Shown: positions 1 to 7,006 of the stretch, in pieces | Layout of the letters: the number at the start of each line of letters is the position of its first letter | Position numbering within the stretch: the first letter of the stretch is position 1 | Origin: Deltaproteobacteria bacterium | GTDB lineage: Bacteria; Myxococcota; Myxococcia; Myxococcales; 40CM-4-68-19 | DNA: 28,963 nucleotides | Assembly: GCA_018266095.1 (NCBI GenBank) | Contig: JAFEBC010000106.1 | Span: forward strand, 1 to 28,963 | Direction of reading: 5' to 3' | Made by a program: the position numbers and the translations under genes | Notes under the pieces: model-generated | The model's database searches: none | Told to the model about the DNA's origin: nothing | Seen by the model: the letters and a program-made list of their open reading frames with translations, nothing else

Positions 1-333
1 CAGGTGCCGATGTCGCCGCCGCACGTGGTGGGCATCCTGCGCTTCCAAGGGCAGATCCTCACCGCGCTCTCCCTGTCGTCGCTCCTGGGCGGACGCGGCT
101 GGCGCGAGGATCCCGCGGTGCTGCTCGTGGTGGACGCGGGCGCGAGGCTGGTCGCGCTCGACTGCGAGCAGATCCCCAAGCCCATCGGCCTCCCGCTGGC
201 GCTGGTGGAGGAGGCGCGCGCGCGCGCCCGCGGGCCGACCGTCGAGCTGCTCCTGCCGGGGCCGCGTCAGGTGAACCTCATCGAGCCGCGCAAGCTCCTG
301 GCCGCCTTCGACGCCGGAGGGCGCCGTGGCTGA
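1..333 (+). CDS. cheW: CheW-like coupling protein, C-terminal part (5' end outside window)
   Basis: The frame is open from the first base, so the gene begins upstream of the window. The visible 110 residues read like the second half of a CheW domain: a segment resembling 'pP..v.Gil.frGqiLtv.sL..LLG' followed by a beta-strand 'AVLLVVDAGARLVALDCEQI'. CheW proteins bridge chemoreceptors to the CheA kinase in the cytoplasm. The stop overlaps the next gene (CheA hybrid) by 8 bp, so the two are co-transcribed and probably translationally coupled. The late part (residues about 70-110) is less typical, so it could be a diverged CheW or the CheW domain of a larger protein. The family call rests on motif resemblance and on the neighbouring cheA and cheB. 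Confidence 0.7.
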   Translation, partial: QVPMSPPHVVGILRFQGQILTALSLSSLLGGRGWREDPAVLLVVDAGARLVALDCEQIPKPIGLPLALVEEARARARGPTVELLLPGPRQVNLIEPRKLLAAFDAGGRRG

Positions 334-2506
334 CGCGCTCCTCGAGCAGCTCATCGCCGGATTCGTGGAGGAGGCCAAGGGGCTCGCGGCCAAGGCCACG
401 CGCCAGTTGCTCGAGCTGGAGAAGAGCGGCGGCGGGCGCAGCTTCGATGACCTCGCGCGCGGCCTGCACACGCTCAAGGGCAGCGCGGCCACGCTCGGCC
501 TCTCGGACCTGTCGGAGCTCGCGCACAAGATGGAGGACGCGCTCCTGCCGCTGCGCGGACACGAGGGGCCGCTGCCGGGGCGCCTCGCCGACACGCTGCT
601 CAAGGCGCTGGACGCGTTCCTCTCGCACCTCCAGTACCGCGCGGGTCTGGGCGGCGAGCAGGTGGATCTCATCGCCGTGCACCGCGTGCTGGAGCGCGCC
701 GCCGAGGAGGCCGAGCAGGAGGCCGCGCGGCCGGGCGCGCCGCCCCAGCGGCAGACGCCGGTGCCGCCGATCGTGACGTCGCAGCCGCCCGCGAAGGGCC
801 AGCCGAGCCAGCCTGCGCTGCACGCGAACGGGTCCAGCAAGCCCCCGTCCGAGGAGCCGAGCAGCGATGACGAGGGGTGGCGCGTCGGCGCGCGGCAGGT
901 GGTCGGCATCCTCTCCGAGGTGGAGCGCCTGCGCGAGCTGCGGCTGCGCCTCGACGAGCGCCGGCGCGAGCTGGACCGCACGGTGCAACAGCTCGCGCGG
1001 CTCGGGATCCAGGGGCAGACCGTGGAGACCCGCGCGCTCCTGATGGGCGTCTCGCGCCAGCTCGCGGCCGATGGCGAGCAGGCCGGCGACATCGTGGCCG
1101 CGCTCGAGGAGGGCCTCAAGGCCATCACCACGCTGCCCGTGCGCACCGTGCTCGAGCCGCTGCACCGCGCCGTCCGCGATCTGTGCCGCCAGGCGGGCAA
1201 GGAGGGCCGGCTCTCGGTGGTGGGCGGCGAGGTGTCGCTCGACCGCCGCGTGCTCGACGCCCTGCGTGGCCCGCTGGTCCAGCTCGTGCGCAACGCGGTC
1301 GACCACGGCCTCGAGGACCCCGCGGAGCGCGAGCGCCGCGGCAAGCACCGCGAGGGCTCGATCACCATCCGCGTCGAGCAGCAGGGCAACATCCTCTTCC
1401 TCGAGGTGGCCGACGATGGCGGCGGCCTGGACCTCGCGCGCATCCGCGAGGCCGCGGTGCGCGCCGGCCTGTACACGCCCGAGCAGGCGGCGGTGCTGCC
1501 CGTGCACGAGCTCATGCAGCTCATCTTCCGCGCGGGCCTGTCCACGCGCGCCGAAGCGAGCGAGCTGTCGGGGCGCGGGGTGGGCCTCGACGTGGTGCGC
1601 GCGCAGCTCCAGCAGCTCCAGGGCCAGGTCGAGGTGCAGAGCACGCAGGGGCAGGGCACGCGCTTTCTGCTCTCGCTGCCGGCCGTGCTCGGGAGCTCGC
1701 CCATCCTGGTGGTGCGCGTGGGTGAGCACACGCTGGGCGTGCCGATGGCGGCCATCGAATCGTCGCGCGCGGTCATCGCCACCGAGCTGAAGCTGGGCCG
1801 CAACCGCGTGCAGCTCGAGTACCGCGAGCGCCTGGTGCCGGTGCAGGAGCTGGGCGCGCTCTTGGGCCTGCGCCAGCCGGAGCCGCCGCTCGAGGGCCGG
1901 CCGCTGCTCATCGTGCAGTTGCACGGACAGCGCGTGGCCATCGCCGTGGACGAGGTGCTGGGCGATCGCGAGCTCTTCGTGCGCCCGCTGCCGAGCGAGG
2001 TGCGCGAGCTGCCAGCGTGGCAGGGCGCGGCGACGCTGGCGCGCGGCGAGCTGGTGCTCATCCTGCGGCCCGACTGGCTCATCCAGCCGGAGCGCGCGGT
2101 CGAGCCCGTGACCGCGGCCGTGCGGCGTGCCCTGGTCGTCGATGACTCGCTCACCGCGCGCGCGCTGCATCGCACGGCGCTGGAGGCGGGCGGCTTCGTC
2201 GTGCACACCGCCTCGAGCGGCGAGGTGGCGCTGGAGCAGCTCAAGCACAACACGTATCAGGTGCTGGTCGCCGACATCGGGATGGACGAGATGGACGGCT
2301 TCGCGCTCACCCGCACCGTGCGCGGGCTGCCGGGGTCGGCCGCCACACCCATCGTGCTCGTGTCCGCGCGCGACTCCGAGGCCGACAGAGCCGAGGGCCT
2401 GGCCGCGGGCGCCGATGGCTATCTGAGCAAGAAGGAGTGCGCTTCGGGCCGCTTGCTCACCGAGGTCGCGGGCGTGATCGCGCGGCGCCGCGGAGGTGTC
2501 GCGTGA
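326..2506 (+). CDS. cheA: CheA-type hybrid histidine kinase with C-terminal receiver domain
   Basis: This 726-residue chemosensory kinase autophosphorylates on an Hpt histidine and passes phosphate to response regulators. Domains in order: Hpt about 1-110 with HTLKGSA (His48); a Pro/Ser-rich linker 137-185 in place of a recognisable P2 domain; coiled-coil dimerisation region about 190-270; HATPase with N box VRNAVDHG (321-328), G1 DDGGGLD (363-369) and G2 GRGVGLD (416-422); CheW-like domain about 455-590; and a receiver about 601-722 with Asp606/607, phospho-acceptor Asp650 and Lys702. The start is GTG at 326, preceded by GGAGG at 316-320. Its end overlaps cheB by 4 bp (GTGA). CheA-REC fusions are familiar in Myxococcota chemosensory systems such as FrzE. 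The fused receiver may act as a phosphate sink or as the output, which would explain why no separate cheY is visible. Confidence 0.96.
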   Translation: MADALLEQLIAGFVEEAKGLAAKATRQLLELEKSGGGRSFDDLARGLHTLKGSAATLGLSDLSELAHKMEDALLPLRGHEGPLPGRLADTLLKALDAFLSHLQYRAGLGGEQVDLIAVHRVLERAAEEAEQEAARPGAPPQRQTPVPPIVTSQPPAKGQPSQPALHANGSSKPPSEEPSSDDEGWRVGARQVVGILSEVERLRELRLRLDERRRELDRTVQQLARLGIQGQTVETRALLMGVSRQLAADGEQAGDIVAALEEGLKAITTLPVRTVLEPLHRAVRDLCRQAGKEGRLSVVGGEVSLDRRVLDALRGPLVQLVRNAVDHGLEDPAERERRGKHREGSITIRVEQQGNILFLEVADDGGGLDLARIREAAVRAGLYTPEQAAVLPVHELMQLIFRAGLSTRAEASELSGRGVGLDVVRAQLQQLQGQVEVQSTQGQGTRFLLSLPAVLGSSPILVVRVGEHTLGVPMAAIESSRAVIATELKLGRNRVQLEYRERLVPVQELGALLGLRQPEPPLEGRPLLIVQLHGQRVAIAVDEVLGDRELFVRPLPSEVRELPAWQGAATLARGELVLILRPDWLIQPERAVEPVTAAVRRALVVDDSLTARALHRTALEAGGFVVHTASSGEVALEQLKHNTYQVLVADIGMDEMDGFALTRTVRGLPGSAATPIVLVSARDSEADRAEGLAAGADGYLSKKECASGRLLTEVAGVIARRRGGVA

Positions 2507-3525
2507 GCGCCAAGCCCATCCGCGTGCTCATCGCCGACGACTCGCAGACCGCGCGCGCCGCGCTGGCGGCGATGCTCACCGAGCACGGCGTCCAGGTGGT
2601 GGGAGAGGCCGCCGACGGCCACGAGGCGGTCGCGCTGTGCAAGGCGCTGCGGCCCGACGTGGTGACGATGGACGTGCGCATGCCCGGCCTCGACGGCCTG
2701 CAGGCGACGGAGGCGATCATGGCCGACGCCCCCGCGCGCGTGCTCCTGGTGTGCGGCGTCACCGAGGCCGAGCAGCTCGACCTGTCGTTTCGCGCGGTCG
2801 CCGCGGGCGCGCTGGAGCTCGTGCCCAAGCCGCTCGCGTCGGAGGCGGGCCTGCGCGCGTGGGGCGCGAAGGTCGCCGAGGCGGTGCGTTTGATGGTGGA
2901 GGTCCCCGTGGTGCGTCGCGTGCGGGGGCTCACGCCGCTGCAGGGCTCTCCGCGCGTCCCCGAGGCGCGCCCGGCGCGCGGCAGCCTCAAGGCCATCGGC
3001 ATCGCTGCCTCGACGGGCGGCCCTCCGGTGCTCGCGCGCATCCTCTCGGCGCTGCCCGCGAATCTCCCGGTGCCCGTCCTGCTCGCGCAGCACATCGCCC
3101 CCGGCTTCACCGAGGGCCTGCGTCGCTGGCTCTCCGCGGCGTCGCCGCTGCCGGTGAAGCTGGCCCGGCACGGCCAGCCCGCGGAGGCCGGCGTGTGGCT
3201 GCCTCCCGATCACTGCGACCTCGAGTGGGAGGCGGGCCGCCTGCGCACGCCCTTCTCCGACGGCCCCTACGCGCCCTCGGGCGACCGCCTGCTCACGTCG
3301 CTGGCCGTGCTCGGCGGCCAGGCGCTCGGCTTCGTCCTCACCGGCATGGGCGACGACGGCGCCCGCGGCCTGCTCGCGCTGCGCAAGTCGGGCGGCCGCA
3401 CCTTCGCTCAAGATTCGTCCACCTCCGCCGTGTTCGGCATGCCGCACGCCGCGCACACGCTGGGGGCCGCGCAAGACCTCGTGGCGCTCGACCGCATCGC
3501 GCCGCTCATCCTGGAGCTCGCATGA
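2503..3525 (+). CDS. cheB: CheB chemotaxis methylesterase/glutamine deamidase
   Basis: A 340-residue protein with an N-terminal receiver domain (Asp12, phospho-acceptor Asp57 in MDVRMP, Lys109) joined by a linker to a CheB methylesterase domain. The catalytic triad is visible as Ser170 in AASTGG, His197 in AQHIAPG and Asp285 in GMGDDGA. It removes methyl groups from receptor glutamates to reset the sensory system, and is activated by phosphorylation from CheA. I chose the GTG at 2503 because it overlaps the cheA stop as GTGA, is preceded by GGAGG at 2492-2496, and the receiver fold begins directly there; the longer frame starting at 2437 adds 22 non-homologous residues inside cheA. Its own stop overlaps the original start of the chemoreceptor gene (ATGA at 3522-3525). 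Confidence 0.95.
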   Translation: MSAKPIRVLIADDSQTARAALAAMLTEHGVQVVGEAADGHEAVALCKALRPDVVTMDVRMPGLDGLQATEAIMADAPARVLLVCGVTEAEQLDLSFRAVAAGALELVPKPLASEAGLRAWGAKVAEAVRLMVEVPVVRRVRGLTPLQGSPRVPEARPARGSLKAIGIAASTGGPPVLARILSALPANLPVPVLLAQHIAPGFTEGLRRWLSAASPLPVKLARHGQPAEAGVWLPPDHCDLEWEAGRLRTPFSDGPYAPSGDRLLTSLAVLGGQALGFVLTGMGDDGARGLLALRKSGGRTFAQDSSTSAVFGMPHAAHTLGAAQDLVALDRIAPLILELA

Positions 3526-3575
3526 ACGCACGCACCGAAGCCGCTCGTCCCCGTGGGCGCTGGTACTCGCAGTAG
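3522..3575 (+). other. Original start of the chemoreceptor frame, closed by an in-frame TAG
   Basis: An ATG at 3522 overlaps the cheB stop as ATGA, exactly as the upstream genes of this operon are coupled. It opens 17 codons (ending RGRWYSQ), then meets TAG at 3573-3575. The same frame continues without another stop through LAKITLLTVVTLVLF, the expected first transmembrane helix, and on to the end of the chemoreceptor at 5072. The TAG therefore splits the natural N-terminus, including the positively charged cytoplasmic lead, from the rest. No shift of frame is needed to join the halves. One base change (for example CAG, GAG, AAG or TTG to TAG) would account for it. A sequencing error cannot be excluded. 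Confidence 0.75.
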
Positions 3576-3599
3576 CTCGCCAAGATCACGCTCCTGACC

Positions 3600-5072
3600 G
3601 TGGTCACCTTGGTGCTCTTCGCGACGCTCATCGCCATCGTCGAGATGAGCTACTTCCGCGACGTGCTGCAGCGCGAGGCCCTGGAGCGCGGCAAGGCCAT
3701 CGCGGTCACGCTCTCGGCGGCGCTGGTGGAGATGCCGGATTCGGCGGTGAAGGCCACGCTGGAGTCGGTCAAGCGCGAGGGGAAGCTCGCCTACATCGAG
3801 GTGGTGAGCTCGAGCGGCACCATCATCGCGCACACGTTCGAGAGCCGGCCGCCGCTGCAGGATCCGCGCGTGCTCCGGGAGACGAACGCGATCAGCTCGA
3901 TCCGCCTCGACGACAAGCCCGTGTTCGACGTGCCCGACGCGGCGGCGAGCGGGGCCATCGTGCACGTGGGCGTGGACCCGACCGAGATCAACGATCGCCT
4001 GCACGAGGCGCAGCTCCGGCTCACGCTGGTGACGCTGATCGCGCTGGGCGTCGCGGCCCTGATCGCGCTCACGGTGGGCCGCCGGCTCACGCGGCCGCTG
4101 CGCCGCCTGACGCTCCTGGCCTCACGCGTGGTGGAGGGCGATCTCACCGTCGAGGTGGACGCGATGAGCGACGACGAGGTGGGCGAGCTGGCGGCCGCGT
4201 TCACGCTCATGATCGGCAAGCTCAAGACGGTGCTCTCCGCGCTGCAGGAGTCGGTGAAGCTGCTCAGCGAATCCGCGCGCGATCTCGGCAGCAGCACGAG
4301 CGAGCAGAGCCAGACCATCACCCGCCAGGCCACCGCGCTCCAGGAGACGCAGGTCACCGCGCAGGAGATCAAGCAGACCTCGCTGCTGGCCGCGCAGAAG
4401 GCCGAGACCGTGATCCGCCTCGCGGAGAAGGCCGACCAGGTGTCCTCCAGCGGCGAGACCGCCATCGAGCGCAGCCTGGGCGGCCTCACCGACATCCGGG
4501 CGCAGGTGGACGAGATCGCGCACAAGATCGCGCAGCTCTCCGAGCGCACCGCGCAGATCGGCGGCATCACGCAGACGGTGAAGGACCTCGCCGACCAGTC
4601 GAACATGCTCGCGCTCAACGCCGCCATCGAGGCCGTGCGCTCGGGTGAGCACGGCAAGGGCTTCGCGGTGGTGGCGCGCGAGATCCGCAGCCTCGCCGAC
4701 CAGTCCATCCAAGCCACCAACCGCGTGCGCGAGATCCTCGACGACATCGGCGGCGCTATCCGAGGCGCGGTGGCCATGACCGAGCGCGGCTCGCAGCGCA
4801 TCGAGGGCGGCCTCTTGCAGGTGAAGACCTCGGGCGAGAACATGAAGGAGCTGTCGCAGATCGTGAAGGACAACTCCGCGGCCGTGCGTCAGATCGCGGC
4901 GGCCGTCTCGCAGCAGAACGCGGGCATCACGCAGATCTTCGGCGCCGTCACCGAGCAGACCCGCATGATGGACGAGACCATGCAGCGCCTCGAATCCACC
5001 ACGCAGGCCGCCGACACCTTGAAGGGCCTCGCGCAGCGCGTGAGCGAGCTCATCAAGGGGTTCCGCCTGTAG
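3600..5072 (+). CDS. Methyl-accepting chemotaxis protein (N-terminus interrupted by TAG at 3573)
   Basis: Membrane chemoreceptor. From the GTG at 3600 it has 490 residues: the remainder of TM1 (about 1-15), a periplasmic sensor of about 120 residues resembling a small Cache/PAS fold, TM2 about 141-160, HAMP about 161-212, and a long coiled-coil signalling domain with the conserved hairpin tip DLADQSNMLALNAAIEA followed by GKGFAVVAREIRSLA (about 329-365). No C-terminal CheR-binding pentapeptide of the NWETF type is present. Starting at 3600 removes the charged N-terminus and part of TM1, and no good ribosome-binding site precedes it. The true gene probably starts at 3522. The receptor may thus be a recent pseudogene, be made by readthrough or reinitiation, or be intact with a sequence error. 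It is the last gene of the operon and ends directly against the convergent hydrolase gene. Confidence 0.85.
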   Translation: MVTLVLFATLIAIVEMSYFRDVLQREALERGKAIAVTLSAALVEMPDSAVKATLESVKREGKLAYIEVVSSSGTIIAHTFESRPPLQDPRVLRETNAISSIRLDDKPVFDVPDAAASGAIVHVGVDPTEINDRLHEAQLRLTLVTLIALGVAALIALTVGRRLTRPLRRLTLLASRVVEGDLTVEVDAMSDDEVGELAAAFTLMIGKLKTVLSALQESVKLLSESARDLGSSTSEQSQTITRQATALQETQVTAQEIKQTSLLAAQKAETVIRLAEKADQVSSSGETAIERSLGGLTDIRAQVDEIAHKIAQLSERTAQIGGITQTVKDLADQSNMLALNAAIEAVRSGEHGKGFAVVAREIRSLADQSIQATNRVREILDDIGGAIRGAVAMTERGSQRIEGGLLQVKTSGENMKELSQIVKDNSAAVRQIAAAVSQQNAGITQIFGAVTEQTRMMDETMQRLESTTQAADTLKGLAQRVSELIKGFRL

Positions 5073-5999
5073 CTACTCCTGGTGCCCGAGGTGCACCTCG
5101 ATCTTCGGGTGCGCCGCCACCAGCTTCTCCAAGGCCTCCAGGCTCACCGCGTTCTGCGCCTGGTCGCTCGTGAACGAGCCGGGCTCCACGTGGTGCTCCC
5201 AGCCCCAGCGCGTGTGGCTCGTGTCGCCCGTGAGCAGCACCGGGCCCTTGGGCGTGCGCACCAGGAAGGCCACTGAGCCCGGCGTGTGGCCCGGCGTCCA
5301 CAGCGCCCACACCGAGCCGTCGCCGAAGACGTCGAGCACGCCCTGGAAGCGCTTGCCCGCGTCCGGCTTGAACTGCCACTCGATGAGGTCCTTGCCGTCG
5401 AGCGAGCGGTTCGTGGACCCCTGCACGAAGAGGTTGCTGAACTTGCTGTCGGCCGAGTCACCCGGGCCCGTGTAGACGAGCGTCCCCGCGGGCGGGTCCG
5501 GCACGCCGCCGACGTGATCCAGGTGCAGGTGCGTGAGGAAGATGCCCTTGAGCGGCTCGCGCTGCTGGGGCAGCCAGTCGCCCAGCGGCGTCCCCCACTT
5601 CATCTTGGCCGGGTCGGCGAACTTGCGCACCATCCAACCGAAGGCCGAATTGGACGGATCGTCGCGCAGCTTCTTCTCGAAGCCCGAGTCGACGATGAAG
5701 AGCCCCTGCGTCGGGTGGTGCAGCGCGTAGAAGTAGACCTGGATGGGCTCATCGCCGTCGGTGAGCTTCGCCTCCTTGGCCTTGGGGTGATCGAGGTTGA
5801 TGAGGCCGCTGCGATCGACGACCCAGTCGCAGACCTTGATCGTCTCCAGCGTCACCGGGCCGGGCTGGTCGATGACGGCCTCCAGCGCGTCCGACGAGCT
5901 GGACGTGCCGAGCGTGGACGGCCGCACGCCGTGGCTGGTGGCGGCGCAGGCGAGCGAGCTGAGCGAGAGGGCGAGGGCGGCTGCCAGAGTGGTGCGCAT
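5073..5999 (-). CDS. Exported metallo-beta-lactamase-fold hydrolase, AHL-lactonase-like
   Basis: A 308-residue protein with a metallo-beta-lactamase fold. The di-metal motif THLHLDH is at 156-162; further ligands are His238 in PGHTPG, Asp259 in LTGDT, and His306 in the terminal HLGHQE. This pattern is that of the AiiA/AttM N-acyl-homoserine-lactonase-like branch, although substrates in the branch vary. The N-terminus carries a signal sequence (Arg2, hydrophobic 5-17). Cys18 in SLAC makes a lipoprotein possible, or signal peptidase I could cut after Ala19; either way it acts outside the cytoplasm. I chose ATG 5999 because AGGAG lies 7 bases upstream and the signal peptide starts there; the frame extends to 6086 without support. 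It is divergent from the LysR gene, and its stop abuts that of the chemoreceptor with no space between. Confidence 0.88.
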   Translation of the reverse strand: MRTTLAAALALSLSSLACAATSHGVRPSTLGTSSSSDALEAVIDQPGPVTLETIKVCDWVVDRSGLINLDHPKAKEAKLTDGDEPIQVYFYALHHPTQGLFIVDSGFEKKLRDDPSNSAFGWMVRKFADPAKMKWGTPLGDWLPQQREPLKGIFLTHLHLDHVGGVPDPPAGTLVYTGPGDSADSKFSNLFVQGSTNRSLDGKDLIEWQFKPDAGKRFQGVLDVFGDGSVWALWTPGHTPGSVAFLVRTPKGPVLLTGDTSHTRWGWEHHVEPGSFTSDQAQNAVSLEALEKLVAAHPKIEVHLGHQE

Positions 6000-6071
6000 C
6001 GGAGCTCCTGAGGTGTGGTCCATGCGCGAGAATCTAGTCATGCGCGGATGTGCTGGAAATGGCGAAGATGC

Positions 6072-6083
6072 CATGATGTCATG
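6072..6083. promoter_or_regulatory. Palindrome CATGATGTCATG between the hydrolase and lysR genes
   Basis: Two 5-bp inverted arms (CATGA/TCATG) with a 2-bp centre sit 5 bases upstream of the lysR start, in an AT-richer patch of an otherwise very GC-rich region. LysR regulators usually bind imperfect dyads near the divergent promoter they share with their target, so this is a plausible autoregulatory site. It is short, and the assignment is only positional. Confidence 0.25.
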
Positions 6084-6088
6084 CATTC

Positions 6089-6970
6089 ATGGATATCCCT
6101 TGGGAGGACGCGCAGCTCTTCCTCGCGGTGGCCGAGACGGGCAGCGTGAGCCGTGCCGCGCGCGCGGTGGGCATCGGCCAGCCCACCGTGAGCCGGCGGC
6201 TGGCGCTCTTGGAGTACCGGCTCGGCGCCAAGCTGTTCCTGCGCAGCCCGTCGGGCGCCACGCTGACCACGGCGGGCGAGCGGCTGGTGGAGCCGGCGCG
6301 CAAGATGGCGGAGTGGGCGGGCGAGCTCTCCCGCGCGGCGGCCTCGACGGATCGCGCGCCGCGGGGCCTCGTGCGGGTGACCGCGCCGCCGTGGATCTGC
6401 TTCGATCTGCTCGCGCCGTTCGCGGCCTGGATGTTGAAGAAGAGCCCGGGCCTGCGTCTGCAAGTGCTGTCGACCGTGAGCTACCTGGACCTCGCGCGCG
6501 GCGAGGCCGAGCTCGCCTTGCGCCCACGCGCGCCCGCGCAGCCAGAGCTGACGGAGGTGGGCCGCTTCGAGCACGAGAACGCCATCTACGTCGCGCGCTC
6601 GGTGGCCGCGCGGCTGCCCAAGCGGCCGAAGTTCACCGACCTGCCGTGGATCGCGTGGGCGCCGCCGTACACTGCGCTGCCGCCGAACCCGCAGCTCGAG
6701 GAGGCGATCCCGGGCTTCGTGCCCATGTTCAGCTCCGACAACTTCCTGGTGAACTTCGCCGCGGCGCGCGCGGGAGTGGGCGCGGTGGTGCTGCCCAAGC
6801 TGCGTCACCGCCATTCGCCGCCGCATGGCCTCGTGCCGCTGAAGATCGATCTCGGGCCCTTCGCGCGGGGCACCGCCTACCTCGTGTGCGCGAAGTCGGC
6901 GCTGGACATCCCGCGCGTGCGGCAGGTGGCGCAGCTCTTGATGGCGGAGCTCTCGGCCGTCGAGCGCTGA
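6089..6970 (+). CDS. LysR-family transcriptional regulator
   Basis: A 293-residue DNA-binding regulator. The winged helix-turn-helix at about 4-62 has the standard LysR pattern (LFLAVAETGSVSRAARAVG, QPTVSRRLALLE, LGAKLF.R, G..LT.AGE). It is followed by a linker helix and a periplasmic-binding-like effector domain (about 90-290). The ATG at 6089 is taken because the HTH begins 5 residues later; no clear Shine-Dalgarno sequence precedes it. The 89-bp gap to the divergent exported hydrolase is the classical layout for a LysR regulator and its target, so regulation of that hydrolase is the simplest inference. The effector is not predictable. It converges on the diguanylate cyclase gene with a 36-bp gap. 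Confidence 0.93.
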   Translation: MDIPWEDAQLFLAVAETGSVSRAARAVGIGQPTVSRRLALLEYRLGAKLFLRSPSGATLTTAGERLVEPARKMAEWAGELSRAAASTDRAPRGLVRVTAPPWICFDLLAPFAAWMLKKSPGLRLQVLSTVSYLDLARGEAELALRPRAPAQPELTEVGRFEHENAIYVARSVAARLPKRPKFTDLPWIAWAPPYTALPPNPQLEEAIPGFVPMFSSDNFLVNFAAARAGVGAVVLPKLRHRHSPPHGLVPLKIDLGPFARGTAYLVCAKSALDIPRVRQVAQLLMAELSAVER

Positions 6971-7006
6971 CGCCTCGAGCTCGCCCCGCCGCGTCCGCTG
7001 CTGCGG

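Noticed and set aside
278..2248. Long minus-strand open frame opposite cheA
   Set aside because: It is a GC-skew shadow: Arg/His/Leu-rich composition, no recognisable domain, and the plus strand encodes clear CheA motifs.
2437..2502. Longer cheB start
   Set aside because: The 22 extra residues lie within the end of cheA and match no receiver sequence; GTG 2503 has a good ribosome-binding site and 4-bp coupling.
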